From Streptomyces rimosus subsp. rimosus (GTDB taxonomy: Bacteria > Actinomycetota > Actinomycetes > Streptomycetales > Streptomycetaceae), in contig NZ_JOCQ01000041.1 in the NCBI RefSeq assembly GCF_000720725.1, positions 1-64,000 of the forward strand: 64,000 nucleotides of DNA, written 5' to 3'. The position numbers and the translations under genes were made by a program. A model generated the notes under the pieces. It had not been told where the DNA came from. It saw only the letters and a program-made list of their open reading frames with translations, and made no database searches. The number at the start of each line of letters is the position of its first letter. Position 1 is the first letter of the stretch. This document shows positions 43,801-58,139 of the stretch, one piece after another.

Positions 43801-46800
43801 CCTGGCGCCCGGCGAGGTGGACGCGGTGGAGGCGCACGGCACCGGCACCCCGCTTGGCGACCCGATCGAGGCCACTGCGCTGCTGGCGACCTACGGGCAG
43901 GACCGGGAGCACCCCGTGCTGGTCGGGTCCGCGAAGTCCAACCTCGGGCACACCCAGGCCGCGGCGGGCCTGGCGGGTGTGCTCAAGATGGTGCTGGCCA
44001 TGCGGCACGGCCGCTTGCCCCGGACCCTGCATTTGAAGAACCCGAGCCCGCATGTGAACTGGGGCGACGGCGCGGTGCGGTTGCTGGACGAGCCGATGGA
44101 CTGGCCGCGCGCGGACCGTCCGCGCCGGGCGGCGGTGTCCTCGTTCAGCCTCAGCGGCACCAACGCGCACGTGATCCTGGAGGAACCCGAGCCGGAGCCC
44201 GACCCGGAGCCGGCGGCCGCCGCGGCTCCGCCGCTGATCCCGTGGGTGCTCTCCGCGGCCACCCCGGAGGCGCTGCCCGCGCAGGCCGAGGCCCTGCTCC
44301 GCCGACTGGCCGACGAGGACGGGAACGAGGACGGGAACGGCTCGCCGTCCGCGCTGGACGTGGCGTACTCGCTGGCCACCACGCGGGCCCGGCTGCGTGC
44401 CCGCACCGTCGTGCTCGGCACGGACACCGGCGAGCTGACCGCCGCGCTGCGAGCCGGGACCGGCAGTACCGGAGTGGCGGCCGACGGCACGACCGCGTTC
44501 CTGTTCCCCGGCCAGGGCGTGCAGTACGCGGACATGGCCACGTCGCTCCGGGACCGGGTACCGGTGTTCGCGGCGGCCCTTCAGGAGATCGCCGCCGAGC
44601 TGGACCCGCTGCTGGACCGGCCGCTCGCCGAGATCCTCCGGGACGGGCCCGGTGAACGCACCGACCATGCGCAGGCCGCGGTGTTCGCGGTCCAGGTGGC
44701 GGTATTCCGGCTGCTCACCACACTGGGGGTACGGCCGGACGCGGTGGCCGGACACTCGGTCGGCGAACTCGCCGCAGCGCACGCCGCGGGCGTCTTCTCG
44801 CTGGCCGACGCCTGCGCACTGGTGGCCGCGCGCGGGCGGCTGATGCACGAACTCGGCGGCGAGGGCGCGATGGTGGCGCTCCAGGTACCGGAAGCCGACA
44901 TACCGGAACTGCTGCGCGGCCGCGAGGACCGGGTGGCGCTGGCCGCGGTGAACGGGCCCGCCTCGGTGGTGCTCGCCGGGGACGCGGACGCGGTGCGGGA
45001 GATCGCGCAACGGGTGGCCCACGCGCATCGCCTGACGGTACGTCACGCGTTCCACTCCCACCACATGGACCCGGTTCTGGACCCCTTCCGGAAGGTGCTG
45101 GCCGCACTGGACTTCCGGACACCGGAGATTCCGGTCGTGTCCTCGGTGACCGGCGCACGGGTCACCGAAGAGCTTCGTGACCCGGAGTACTGGGTCCGGC
45201 ATGCGCGGGAACCGGTGCGCTTCCACGACTGCCTGCGCGCTCTGGACGCGGCGGGCACCAGCACCTACCTGGAGCTGGGACCGGGCGCGACGCTCAGTGC
45301 GCTCGGCCAGGAGGCGCTGGGCGGGGACGGTTTCCTGCCGCTGCTACGGCAGGACGTGGACGAGGTGCACGGCCTGCTGACGGCGCTGGCGACCGCGTAC
45401 ACCCGGGGGACCGACGTGGACTGGGCGGCCTGGTGCGCGGGCGGGCGGACGGTGCCACTGCCCGGCTACGCGTTCACCCGGCAGCGGTTCTGGCTGCCCG
45501 ACGACGGCGGGGCCCCCGCCGACCCTCTGCTGCACGGTGTCGAGTGGCCGCTGCTGCCCGACCCCGGCTCGGCCGCCGACGCGATGGGGCCGTGGCTGGT
45601 GGTGGCCCCGCCGGGCGCGGACTGGGACCGGCTCACCGAGGACGTGGCGGGCGTACTGGGCGAAGGGACCCGTACCGTACGCGGTGACGCCGTGGACGCC
45701 GAGCACTGGGACCGGCTGCTGCCCGACCTGCCGGGCGGCGGCATCGTGTCCCTCCTGGCGATGGCCGGGGGCCCGGACACGCCGCGGGTGCCGACCGGCC
45801 TGGCCGCCACCCTGGCGCTGCTGCGGGCGCTGCTGTCCAGAGGCGCGGATACGCCCCTGTGGTCGATCACCAGCGGCGCCGTGCGGGCCGACACGGCGGA
45901 CACCGTGCCGAATCCGGAGCAGGCCGCCGTGTGCGGGCTGGCCCGGGTCGCGGGCATGGAAGCGCCCCGGCTGCACGGCGGCCTGGTGGACCTGCCGCTG
46001 CGACCGGCCGTGGAGGACCTGGCCGCGCTGCCCGCGGCGCTGGCTGCCAGGGACGAGATCGCGATCCGGGACGGGCGGCTGTACGCCCGGCGGCTGGTCC
46101 CGGTGCCCCGTACCGAACCCGCCACGACGGAGCCCATCGGCACCGTGCTGATCACCGGGGGGCTGGGCGGCATCGGCGTGCACATCGCCCGTCGGCTGGC
46201 GGCCCGGGGCGCGGACCGCCTGCTGCTGGCCGGCCGCCGGGGCGCGGACACCCCTGGCGCGACGGAACTGCGCGCCGAACTCACTGCGCTGGGTACCGAG
46301 GTCGACATTGTCGGCTGCGACGTGGCGGACCGCGAGGCGCTGGCCGGGCTGCTCGCCGGGCGGTCGCTCACCGGTGTGGTGCACGCCGCCGGGGTGCTCG
46401 ACGACGGGGTGCTGGAGTCGCTGTCCGAGGCCCGGCTGGCGCGTGTGTACGCGGCGAAGGCGGACGGCGCGCGGTTCCTGCACGAGCTGACCGCCGGCCA
46501 TCCGCTGCGCTTCTTCGTACTGTGCTCCTCGCTGGCCGGCACCGCGGGCTCGCCGGGGCAGGGCAACTACGCCGCGGCCAACGCCGTAGTGGAAGCGCTG
46601 GCAGCCCATCGACAGGCCGCCGGCCTGCCCGCGACGAGTCTGGCGTGGGGCCCCTGGCTGGACACCGGGATGACCACGTCCTGGCCGGTCGGCCCGCAGT
46701 CGGACAGCGGCGCCACGCCGATGCCCGCGGACCGGGCGCTGGACGCGCTGGAGCGGGCACTGTCCGGCGGTGCGGCGCAGTACGCGGCCGGTGCCGTGGA

Positions 46801-47446
46801 CTGGCCGCGGTTCGCCGCCGCACGGCCAGGGCGCCTGTGCTCCGGACTGCCGGGTGTGGACGCGGACACCGGGCCCGAACCCGCGAGCGCGTTGCGGGAA
46901 CGGCTGGCGGCCACCGCGCCGGAGCGGCGGTCGTCGGTGCTGCTGGAGCTGGTCACGGCCCGGGTCGCCGTCGTATCGGGCCGGCCGGCCCAAGGCCTGG
47001 ACGCTCACCGGCCGTTCAAGGAGCTGGGCCTGGACTCGCTGGCCGGGGTCCGGCTGCGCAACCTGCTCGGCGCGGACACCGGAGTGCCACTGCCGGCCTC
47101 CGCGGTCTACGACCATCCCACCGCCGCCGCGCTGGCCCGGTACCTCGGCGACGCGCTCGGTGCCGACGAGGGCGACCCGGCCGAGCGGATCGTGCTGGAC
47201 CGCCTGAGGGAACTGGAGGCGGCCCTGCTCCGGTGGGGTCCGTCCGTGCCCGTACCCGAGGCGATCACCACGACACTGCGGCGACTGCTGCGCAGCCAGG
47301 AGGACGGCACCGCCGATGAGCGGGCCGCGGTGCCCGACCTGAGCGGCGCCACGGACGACGAGATCTTCACGCTGATCGACGGAGTGCTCGACGACGCGAA
47401 CCCGGACACCGGTCGCACTGCCGGCCGTGCCACGGAGAGGAGCTAG
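37808..47446 (+). CDS. Modular type I PKS: KS-AT(mm)-DH-KR-ACP-KS-AT(m)-KR-ACP
   Basis: The 3212-residue protein has two modules and no loading domain; only about 35 residues precede the first KS. Module 1: KS (40-462; Cys213 in VDTGCSSSLV, Gly where Ala is usual), AT (566-903; GHSQGE Ser654, YASHS predicting methylmalonyl-CoA), DH (about 922-1190; HEVRGTVLLP intact, LLDAALH), KR (about 1340-1520; LDD, B-type, with active Ser/Tyr), ACP (Ser1642). Module 2: KS (1702-2120; Cys1875), AT (GHSVGE Ser2317, HAFHS, malonyl), KR (about 2778, LDD), ACP (Ser3077), then a C-terminal docking helix region. Expected output is a 2-methyl-enoyl unit followed by a beta-hydroxy unit. A TTA codon at residue 76 makes translation bldA-dependent. 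Confidence 0.93.
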   Translation: MVTHLDLSAFGWLAASSVNDFASRVADTVQTALGGHRMPGEPIAIVGMACRYPGGIADPEGLWQSARDGTDAIGELPDDRGWDLAALYDPDPDRPGTSYVRHGGFLYDAGHFDAEFFGLSAREALTTDPQQRLLLTTAWEALENAAIDPTSLRGSRTAVFAGSMMHDYAPRVHTVPDGLEGYLITGNTASVVSGRLAYVLGLTGPAVTVDTGCSSSLVTTHLAVQSLRLGECDLALSGGVTVMATPEMFVEFSRLRGLAPDGRCKPFSAAADGTAWSEGVGMLVLERLSDALRNGHTVHALVRGTAVNSDGASNGLSAPSGPAQERVLRAALADAGLSETDIDAVEAHGTGTRLGDPIEARALLAVHGPQRARPLLVGSVKSNIGHTQAAAGVAGILKMVHAMRDGVLPRILHHTEPSPHVDWETGRVTPLAEDTPWPETGLPRRAGVSSFGISGTNAHVILEQAPEPAPAAAPRPASAVPLLLSARTAEALREQAARLAERLRPDRVGLLDAGFTLATGRAGFEHRAAVLGRDRDALVHGLDALAEGGTAPGTVLGSPCRDTGPVLLFPGQGTQWTGMATELLESSPDFARHMTACQDAMAPYVDWNLRDVLTDADALLRVDVVQPALWAVMVSLAGLWRAHGVRPAAVVGHSQGEIAAATVAGALSLDDGARIVTLRSRAIRALSGTGRMLSVGLPRAAVEEAMAPWGEDLSVAAVNGPRATVVSGAAQAVEEFASALVAEGKRARLLPVDYASHSAQVELLRAELRELLAPVTPTAAEVPFHSTVTGSPVDTTALDADYWYRNLRTTVEFEATVRGLVTAGHTTFLEVSPHPVLAGGVRQILGAHQEDPDGGGVVLETLKRDEGDADRFLTAVAEAAVHGVDVHWNGLFDGARSVQLPTYPFRQQRYWMLPTAASGPVAGHPMLDSVVQLAGGGLVATCRLSLARHPWLAEHEVRGTVLLPGAAFVELALHAGERAGLPVLDELVLESPLVLPERGETELQIAIGETDPGSLAMYARSAPDAPWTRCATGTLRAAESGGAPLTEWPPAGAEEIDLDGAYVRLDERGYEYGPAFQGLRRAWRLGAERWAEVELPVDPGRFGLHPALLDAALHPLLLDAGDAPVRLPFSWSGVALHAVGATALRVRLTPQGNEGNDSFAVVLADAAGEAVARISALALRPVGPVRPGTAGVDRALHRLDWVPVARQSTPAIVDAPIVDVAGPGEALARVREFLDTEDEDATGGPLIVRTRGAVAIAPEDDQDPDAAAAWGLVRTARTEHPGRFVLVDLERPGDPEDVGSALEPALATGEPEIAIRDGQAFAPRLVRVTRTGDRPSLAGGTVLITGGTGVLGRELARHLVTEHGVRHLVLAGRRGGTAALAGLEDLAGTAEITVVACDVADRAALAELLAAVPADRPLTAVIHAAGVLDDGTVRSLTAERLNAVLRPKVEGARNLHELTEHLDLAAFVLFSSVAGVLGTPGQANYAAANAWLDGLAQHRRSRGLPASSMAWGLWAQDTGMTGRLDDTDRARLRRTGLVPMSREHGLALFDAALGTGLACTVPARFDLANVRAAGPERAPVWAGLLGVRRSAARPAAAAAAPVFVSGGERSVLDLVLATVGSVLGVERRVDPARAFRDIGFDSLSGVELRNRLTVATGVRLPATAVFDHPTPTALAGYLSGQLPDAVPGGRAAVAGPGPHAMDDPVVLVGASCRLPGGVSTMDELWELLAAGRDAITEFPADRGWNLDEVYHPEPGRGGRSYVRHGGFLDGIAEFDNGFFGIAPAEAVSMDPQQRILLELAWHALEDAGIDPTALRGTRTGVYLGLMGNDYARRAHRTPEDLTGDVSIGNAGSVASGRLAYTLGFHGPAITVDTACSSALVAMHQAAQALRTGECTVALAGGVTVLTTPTLFVEFSQVGVLAPDGRCRPFDAAAEGTSWSEGAGLLVMERLSTARERGHRVLAVLRGSALNSDGASNGLTAPNGSAQQRVIRDALAVAGLAPGEVDAVEAHGTGTPLGDPIEATALLATYGQDREHPVLVGSAKSNLGHTQAAAGLAGVLKMVLAMRHGRLPRTLHLKNPSPHVNWGDGAVRLLDEPMDWPRADRPRRAAVSSFSLSGTNAHVILEEPEPEPDPEPAAAAAPPLIPWVLSAATPEALPAQAEALLRRLADEDGNEDGNGSPSALDVAYSLATTRARLRARTVVLGTDTGELTAALRAGTGSTGVAADGTTAFLFPGQGVQYADMATSLRDRVPVFAAALQEIAAELDPLLDRPLAEILRDGPGERTDHAQAAVFAVQVAVFRLLTTLGVRPDAVAGHSVGELAAAHAAGVFSLADACALVAARGRLMHELGGEGAMVALQVPEADIPELLRGREDRVALAAVNGPASVVLAGDADAVREIAQRVAHAHRLTVRHAFHSHHMDPVLDPFRKVLAALDFRTPEIPVVSSVTGARVTEELRDPEYWVRHAREPVRFHDCLRALDAAGTSTYLELGPGATLSALGQEALGGDGFLPLLRQDVDEVHGLLTALATAYTRGTDVDWAAWCAGGRTVPLPGYAFTRQRFWLPDDGGAPADPLLHGVEWPLLPDPGSAADAMGPWLVVAPPGADWDRLTEDVAGVLGEGTRTVRGDAVDAEHWDRLLPDLPGGGIVSLLAMAGGPDTPRVPTGLAATLALLRALLSRGADTPLWSITSGAVRADTADTVPNPEQAAVCGLARVAGMEAPRLHGGLVDLPLRPAVEDLAALPAALAARDEIAIRDGRLYARRLVPVPRTEPATTEPIGTVLITGGLGGIGVHIARRLAARGADRLLLAGRRGADTPGATELRAELTALGTEVDIVGCDVADREALAGLLAGRSLTGVVHAAGVLDDGVLESLSEARLARVYAAKADGARFLHELTAGHPLRFFVLCSSLAGTAGSPGQGNYAAANAVVEALAAHRQAAGLPATSLAWGPWLDTGMTTSWPVGPQSDSGATPMPADRALDALERALSGGAAQYAAGAVDWPRFAAARPGRLCSGLPGVDADTGPEPASALRERLAATAPERRSSVLLELVTARVAVVSGRPAQGLDAHRPFKELGLDSLAGVRLRNLLGADTGVPLPASAVYDHPTAAALARYLGDALGADEGDPAERIVLDRLRELEAALLRWGPSVPVPEAITTTLRRLLRSQEDGTADERAAVPDLSGATDDEIFTLIDGVLDDANPDTGRTAGRATERS

Positions 47447-47449
47447 CCC

Positions 47450-48712
47450 ATGTCGGCGCCAAGCCGCCCACCGGCCACCGTGCCGGACAACCCGCTGCAC
47501 GCCCTGCTCGACCGGGAGGTGCTCGCGAACCCCTACCCGTTGTTCGAGCGGTGGCGGGAGCAAGGTCCGATATGGACGTCGGACGGGTCCCTGCTGCTGA
47601 GCGACCACGCCGACTGCATGGCGGTGCTCAAGAGCCACACGACCATGGGCAGTGACACGTTCAACGCGCCGGGGATGCGGGAACTCTTCGGCGACCGCGG
47701 CGAGGAGCCGGTGCTCAACTCGATCTTCTTCATGGACGATCCCGCGCACGGGCGGCAGCGGAACCTCGTCAGCAAGGCATTCACGCCACGGATCACCGCG
47801 CGCTTCGAGCCGTGGATCCGCGAGATCGTGGACGAACTGCTCCGCGACTGCCTGGCCGACGGCGAGTTCGACGGCGTGCAGGACCTGGCCGCGGTGCTCT
47901 CGCTGCGGGTCATCGCGACGCTCCTGGGCATCCCGGGCGAGGACATCCCGATGCTGCGGGAGTGGTCCAGCGACATGGCGCTGTCCACGGAGCTGCCCAC
48001 GCTGGTGGCCAGCTTCCACTCCGCCGCGATGTTCGACCGCGAGGAACTCGTCCGCATCATCCGCACCACCACCGAACTGCACGGCTACTTCGCGAACCTC
48101 ATCCACAAGCGCCGCCGCAACCCCGGCGAGGACCTCATCTCCAGCCTGCTCGCCACGCAGGAGAACGGGCGCGGGCTGAGCCGGCGTGAGGTGACGAACG
48201 TCGTGGTGACCGTGTTCACCGCGGCCCACGAGTCCACCACGAACCTGATCACCAACGGCCTGCTCGCGATGTCGCGCCACCCGGAGCAGTTCCAGCTGCT
48301 CCGGCAGAACCCGGCGATCGCCGGCGAGGTGGTCAGCGAGGCGCTGCGCTACGACTGCCCGATCATGCTGACCGGCCGCGTCGCGCTGCGGTCCGACCGG
48401 ATCAACGGCCTCGACATCCCCGAGGGCTCGGTGGTCACCCTGGTCCTGGCGTCCGGCAACCGGGACGAGCGGGTGCACCCGAAGGCGGACCGGTTCATCG
48501 CGGACCGGAAACCGGCCGTGATGAACCTCGCCTTCGGCGCCGGCGCGCACTTCTGCCTCGGCAGCAGCCTGGCCCGGCTGGAGGCGGAGATCGTGTTCGG
48601 TGAGCTGGCTCGCCGGCTGCGCGGCTTCCACGTGCACGAGGACTCACTGCGCTATCGCAGGCACGTGGTCGTCCGCGGCCTCGACACCGAACGGATCACC
48701 TTCCAACTCTGA
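47450..48712 (+). CDS. Cytochrome P450 between two PKS genes
   Basis: The 420-residue P450 starts 3 bases after the first PKS stop. It has a conventional I-helix (VFTAAHESTTN), ExxR in SEALRYD and the heme motif FGAGAHFCLGSSLARLE. The tight linkage to the PKS genes shows co-expression, so it most likely hydroxylates or epoxidises the chain or released product. The substrate position is not predictable. Confidence 0.92.
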   Translation: MSAPSRPPATVPDNPLHALLDREVLANPYPLFERWREQGPIWTSDGSLLLSDHADCMAVLKSHTTMGSDTFNAPGMRELFGDRGEEPVLNSIFFMDDPAHGRQRNLVSKAFTPRITARFEPWIREIVDELLRDCLADGEFDGVQDLAAVLSLRVIATLLGIPGEDIPMLREWSSDMALSTELPTLVASFHSAAMFDREELVRIIRTTTELHGYFANLIHKRRRNPGEDLISSLLATQENGRGLSRREVTNVVVTVFTAAHESTTNLITNGLLAMSRHPEQFQLLRQNPAIAGEVVSEALRYDCPIMLTGRVALRSDRINGLDIPEGSVVTLVLASGNRDERVHPKADRFIADRKPAVMNLAFGAGAHFCLGSSLARLEAEIVFGELARRLRGFHVHEDSLRYRRHVVVRGLDTERITFQL

Positions 48713-48739
48713 CCGGCCATTTGTCGCAGGGAGTCGCTC

Positions 48740-51700
48740 ATGCCCGATGAAGTCAGCACGCTCCGGGACTATCTGAAAAGGGTCACCACCGATCTGTTAC
48801 GCACCCGGGAGGAGTTGCGTGACGTGACCGAGCGGTCCGCCGAGCCGATCGCGGTGGTCGGCATGTCGTGCCGGCTGCCCGGCGACGTGGCCTCGCCCGC
48901 CCAGCTGTGGGACCTGGTGGCCGCGGGCACGGACGCCATCTCGCCTTTCCCCGAGGACCGGCACTGGCCGATCGAGGAGCTCTACGACGCCGATCCGGAG
49001 TCCCAGCAGGCGCGGCGGTCCTACGTGCGCGAGGGCGGCTTCCTCAGCGGGGCGGGCGATTTCGACCCTGCGTTCTTCGGGATCTCCCCGCGCGAGGCGC
49101 TGGTGATGGACCCGCAGCAGCGGTTGGTGCTGGAACTGGCCTGGGAGGCACTGGAGTCCGCGGGAATCCTGCCGGACTCGCTGGTGGGCGAGCGGGCCGG
49201 GGTCTTCGTCGGCGCGTCCAGCAACGACTACGAGATGCTCTGGCAAGGCACCGACCAGTTCTCCCAGTACGGCATCACCGGCAACACCATGAGCGTGATC
49301 TCGGGCCGGATCAGCTACGCCTTGGGCTTGAACGGCCCGGCCCTCACCGTGGACACCGCCTGCTCGTCCTCCCTGGTCGCCACCCATCTCGCGATGCGGG
49401 CCCTGCGCGCCGGCGAGTGCCCGATCGCGCTGGCGGGCGGCGTGACGGTGCTGAGCACGCCGGAGACGTTCGTCGAGTTCTGCGGCCAGGGCGTCACCTC
49501 CCGGGACGCCCGGATCAAGGCGTTCGCGGCCGGGGCGGACGGCTCGATCTGGGCCGAGGGGGCGGGCCTGCTGGTACTGGAGCGGCTGTCCGACGCGCGG
49601 CGGCACGGCCATCAGGTGCTCGCGGTGCTGCGCGGCTCGGCGGTCAACTCCGACGGCACCAGCAACGGGCTCTCCGCACCCAACGGCACCGCCCAGCAGG
49701 AGGTGATCCGTACCGCGCTCGCCGACGCCGGACTGTCCACCCAGGACGTCGACGTGGTCGAGGCGCACGGCACCGGCACCCCGCTCGGCGACCCGGTGGA
49801 GGGCACCGCGCTGGTGGCGACCTATGGCCAGAACCGGCTGCCCGGCCGGCCGCTGCTGCTGGGCTCGCTGAAGTCCAACATCGGGCATACGCAGGCCGCG
49901 GCCGGCGTGGCCGGCATCATAAAGATGATCATGGCGATGCGGCACGGTCTCGCGCCGAAGACGCTGCACGTGGACAGCCCCACCCCGAAGGTGGACTGGG
50001 GAGTGAACGGGGTCAGCGTGCTCGCCGACGCGATGCCCTGGCCGGAGACCGGCCGAGCGCGCCGCGCCGCCGTCTCCTCCTTCGGGATCAGTGGCACCAA
50101 CGCCCACGTCGTACTGGAACAGCACGTCGAGCCGGAGACGCCGGAGCCCGGCGTGCCGTCCGCCGGTCTGGTGTGGACGGTGTCGGGCCGGACCGAGGAC
50201 GCACTGCGCGCCCAGGCGACCCGGCTGCTGGCCTTCGCCGAGTCCGGCGATGCCCCCTCCGCCGAGGGGCTGGCGTACGTTCTGGCCACCCGCCGCACCC
50301 ACTTCCGCCACCGGCTGGCCGTGCCCGGCCGGGACCTGGCCGAACTCACCTCCGCGCTGCGCGGCCACTTCGACACCGGCCGGGCCCCCGATGTGGCGGT
50401 GGGCGCCGCGGCCGGCGGCGGGATGTGCATGCTGTTCACCGGCCAGGGCGCGCAGCGGCCCGGCATGGGGCGGCAGCTCGCCGCCTCCTTTCCGGTGTTC
50501 GCCGAGGCGTTCGACGAGGTCTGCGAGCTGTTCGACCGGGAGTTGGCGATTCCGCTGCGGACCGTGCTCGACGGCGAACCGGACCTGCTCGACCGCACCG
50601 ACTACGCCCAGGCCGCCCTGTTCGCGGTGGAGGTCGCGCTGTTCCGGCTGATGCGCTCCTGGGGTGTGCGCCCGGACCTGCTGCTGGGACATTCGATCGG
50701 GGAGATCAGCGCGGCGCACGCGGCCGGGGTGTGGTCGCTGCCGGACGCGGTCCGGCTGGTGGCCGCCAGAGGCCGCCTGATGGCCGCGCTGCCCGAGGGC
50801 GGCGCGATGCTGTCCGTACAGGGCACCGAGCAGGACCTGGCCCCCTGGCTGGCGGGGCGCGAGCGGCGGGTGTCCGTCGCGGCGGTGAACGCCTTGGACA
50901 CGGTGGTCGTCTCCGGTGCGGACGAGGACATCACGGAACTGGAGGCCGACTGGGCGGGCCGGGGACGGCGGACCCGGCGGCTGCGGGTCAGCCACGCGTT
51001 CCACTCGCCGCTGATGGAGCCGATGCTGGCCGAGTTCGGCACGGTGGTGGCCGGGTTGACGGCACACGATCCGGACATCCCGGTGATCTCCAACCTCACC
51101 GGCGAGATGGCCACCGCGGAGCAACTGCGCTCGCCGGAGTACTGGACCGCGCACGTCCGGCAGGCGGTGCGGTTCCACGACGGGCTGCGCACCGCACGTG
51201 AGGCCGGTGCACGCGTCCTGCTCGAACTGGGACCGGGCGCGGTGCTTTCCGCGCTGGCCGGACGGGACGCCGGGCCGGACGAGGCGAGAGTGCCCACCCT
51301 GCGCGGGGACGGTCGTGACGAGACCAAGGACATACTGCTCGCCCTCGGCGCGCTGCACACGCAAGGCGTGGAGGTGGACTGGCCCGCCGTACTGCCCGCC
51401 GCGCCCGCCAGGACGGCGGACCTGCCCGCCTATGCGTTCCAGCACGAGAGGTACTGGCTGGTGCCGGACGGGAACGGGCTGAACCTGCGTTCCACCGGGC
51501 TGCTCCCGGTGGGCCACCCACTGCTGGGCGCCATGCTGTCCGCGGCCGAGGGCGACGGTGTGCTGCTCACCGGCAGGCTGTCCCTCCAGTCGCACTCCTG
51601 GCTGGGGGGCCACCGGGTGCGTGACATCCCCCTGCTGGCCGGCACCGGCTTCGTGGAACTGGCGCTGGCCGCGGGCGAGCACGTCGGCTGCGACCTGCTC

Positions 51701-54299
51701 GAACAGCTGACCGTCGAGGCACCGCTGGCCCTGCCGGAGCACGGCGGGGTGTCGGTGCAGGTGGTGGTGGGCAGTGCCGAGGAGACCGGCCGCCGCCCGG
51801 TGCGGGTGTACTCCCGGCCGGAGGGCGTGGGCCGGGCCGAGCCGGGCCCATGGCGGTCACACGCCTTCGGCTATCTGGGCATCCGCACCGCGACGCCGGA
51901 CACGGCCCTCGCGCACTGGCCGCCGCGGGACGTGCGGGAGATCCCGGTCGCGGACGTCTACGACGAGGTGGTGGAGGGCAGGCACTTCAGTTACGAGGGC
52001 GCGTTCCGAGGTCTGCGGACCCTCTGGCAGCGCGACCACCCCGACGGGAGCTCGGAGATGTTCGCCGAGGTCGCCCTGCCCGCCGAAGCGGCGGGGGACG
52101 CGAAGCGCTACAGCCTGCATCCGGCGCTGCTGGACGCGGCACTGCACGCGGTCGGTCTCGGCCCGCAGCTGGACGGGATCGACGAGGGCAACGGCTCGAT
52201 GCCGTTCTCGTGGTCGGGGCTGTCGCTGTTCCGGGCCGGAGCCTCGACGGTGCGGGTGCACGCCACCGGGGGGAACGGTGATGTGGCGATCACGCTGGCG
52301 GACGAGACCGGTGCCACCGTGGCCACGGTGGACTCACTGCTGTTCCGGCCGCTGCCCGCCGATGCGTCCTACCTGCTGGGACCGGCCGAGGACGGCGCGG
52401 AACTCCTTGCACAGGACTGGGTGCCCGTGCGCCGGCCGTCCACAGTGGACGATCCCGGTGGGTGGCACGACCCCGGGACCGGTGGGCTCGACCTCGCGGC
52501 ACTGGCGGACGCCGAGGACCCGGTGCCGCCGGTGGTGGTGCTGCGCCCGGTCCGTCCCGCCGGGGACGACGTCACCGCACGGGTCCGCGCCGCGCTCACC
52601 GAGCTGACCGGGCACCTGCGAATGTGGCTCACCGACCAGCGGTTCGCCGGTTCGCTGCTGGTGGTCCGCACCGAGCGCGCGCTCAGCGTACGTGCGGACG
52701 ATGAAGCCGACCTGGCACTGTCCGCGGCCCACGGGCTGGCTCGCTCGGCACAGAACGAGTACCCGGGTCGCATCCTGCTGGTCGACGTCGACGAGCCGAC
52801 CGACACCGCGTTGCGCGACGCGGTCGCCGTCGCGTCCGCGGCCCGTGAGCCCCAAGTGGCGCTGCGCGCAGGCGAGTTGCTGGTGCCCCGGCTGCACCGC
52901 GACGACGGTCCGGCCGAGAGCGACGGCGGATCGGCTGCCCGCACGCCCGATCCCGACGGCACCGTGCTGATCACCGGTGGACTCGGGTCGCTGGGCCGCA
53001 CGCTGGCCCGGCATCTGGCGAGCCGGGGCGCCCGCAGGCTGCTGCTCCTCTCGCGCCGTGGCGCGGAGAGCCCCGGCGCCGCGGAACTGGTCGCCGAACT
53101 CGGCCGGCTCGGCGCGCACGCCGAGATCGCGCGCGGCGACGTAGCCCGGCGGGACGACGTGGCCCGGGTGCTGGCCGAGGTGCCCGCGGCACACCCGCTC
53201 ACCGCCGTGATCCATGCGGCCGGTGTGCTGGACGACGGCCTGGTGGAATCGCTGACCGACGGGCAAGTGGAGAACGTACTGGCGCCGAAGGTCGACGGGG
53301 CCTGGCACCTGCACGAGTTGACCCGGGAACTCGACCTCGCCGGGTTCACGTGTTTCTCCTCCGCCGCCGGTGTGTTCGGCACCGCGGGCCAAGGGGCTTA
53401 CGCCGCGGCGAACGCCTTCCTGGACGCGCTGATGAACCAGCGGGCCGCCGCCGGACTCCCGGCCCGCTCACTGGGCTGGGGCCTGTGGGCGCCGGACAGC
53501 GAATCCGGCACGACCGACGGGATGGGCGGCGGGCTGGCCGCCGCGGACCGGAACCGCATGGACCGCACCGGGATCCGCGCGCTGACCGTCGCGCAGGGCC
53601 TGGCCCTCTGGGACACCGCGACCGGCTCGGACAGGGTCCACCTGGTGCCCATCGGGCTGGATCTGGTCACCGTGGCCGGTCTGGGGGAGGAGGGCATTCC
53701 GCCGTTGCTGCGCGATCTGGTCCGCCCGGCCCGCCGCCGGCGCTCCGCGCGGTCCGCCGCGCCCGCCGAGTCCCCGGCGGACCTGGCCCGCAGGCTGGGC
53801 AGGCTGAGCCCCGCCGAACGGGACCGGCAGCTCCTCAACCTGGTGCTCGGGCAGATCGCGGCCGTGCTCGGCCACCCGTCCGCGGACGGGGTGCCCGCGG
53901 ACGGTCCGTTCGGCGACCTCGGATTCGACTCACTGAGTTCGGTCGAGCTGCGCAACCGGCTCAACACCGCCACGGGTCTGAACCTGCCCGCCACCTTGGT
54001 GTTCGACCACCCCACTCCGGCCATCCTCGCGGCGCACCTCGGTACGGAGGTCGCGCCGGACGCCGCAGGCGTGGAGGAACCGGCGGAGAGCCCTGCCGAG
54101 CGCGGCCCGGATCAGCTCTCCGGACTCGCGCAGGCGGTCGAGGAGGCGCTGGCCGGCGAGCACGCGCAGCGCGACGCGCTGCGCGGACGGCTGCGGGCGG
54201 CGCTGCGCGCGCTGGACGGCGAGCCGGAGCCCGGTGTGGACGAGCTGAGCTCGGCCTCCGTGGACCAGCTCTACGCCTTCGTGGACCGGGAGCTCGGCG

Positions 54300-54307
<8 letters not shown>
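48740..54307 (+). CDS. Modular type I PKS: KS-AT(m)-DH(degenerate)-KR-ACP
   Basis: The 1855-residue single-module protein begins with a coiled docking segment (TLRDYLKRVTTDLLRTREEL). KS (33-460; Cys208 in VDTACSSSLV, both His), AT (about 560-; GHSIGE Ser652, HAFHSPLM, malonyl-CoA). The DH region keeps His (HRVRDIPLLA, about 955) and the Asp motif LLDAALH, but the first motif lost its Gly and Pro and GYxYGPxF is FSYEGAF, so dehydration is doubtful. KR (about 1406; LDD, SSAAG, GQGAYAAAN) looks active and B-type. ACP Ser1731. A TTA codon is at residue 20. The stop overlaps the next PKS gene, which should receive its chain. Confidence 0.93.

Positions 54308-58135
<3,828 letters not shown>

Positions 58136-58139
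<4 letters not shown>

Noticed and set aside
39479..45226. Very long antisense open frame (over 1900 codons) opposite the first PKS gene
   Set aside because: High GC makes antisense frames stay open. The translation is Arg/His/Gly-rich without motifs, while the plus strand has perfect PKS domains.
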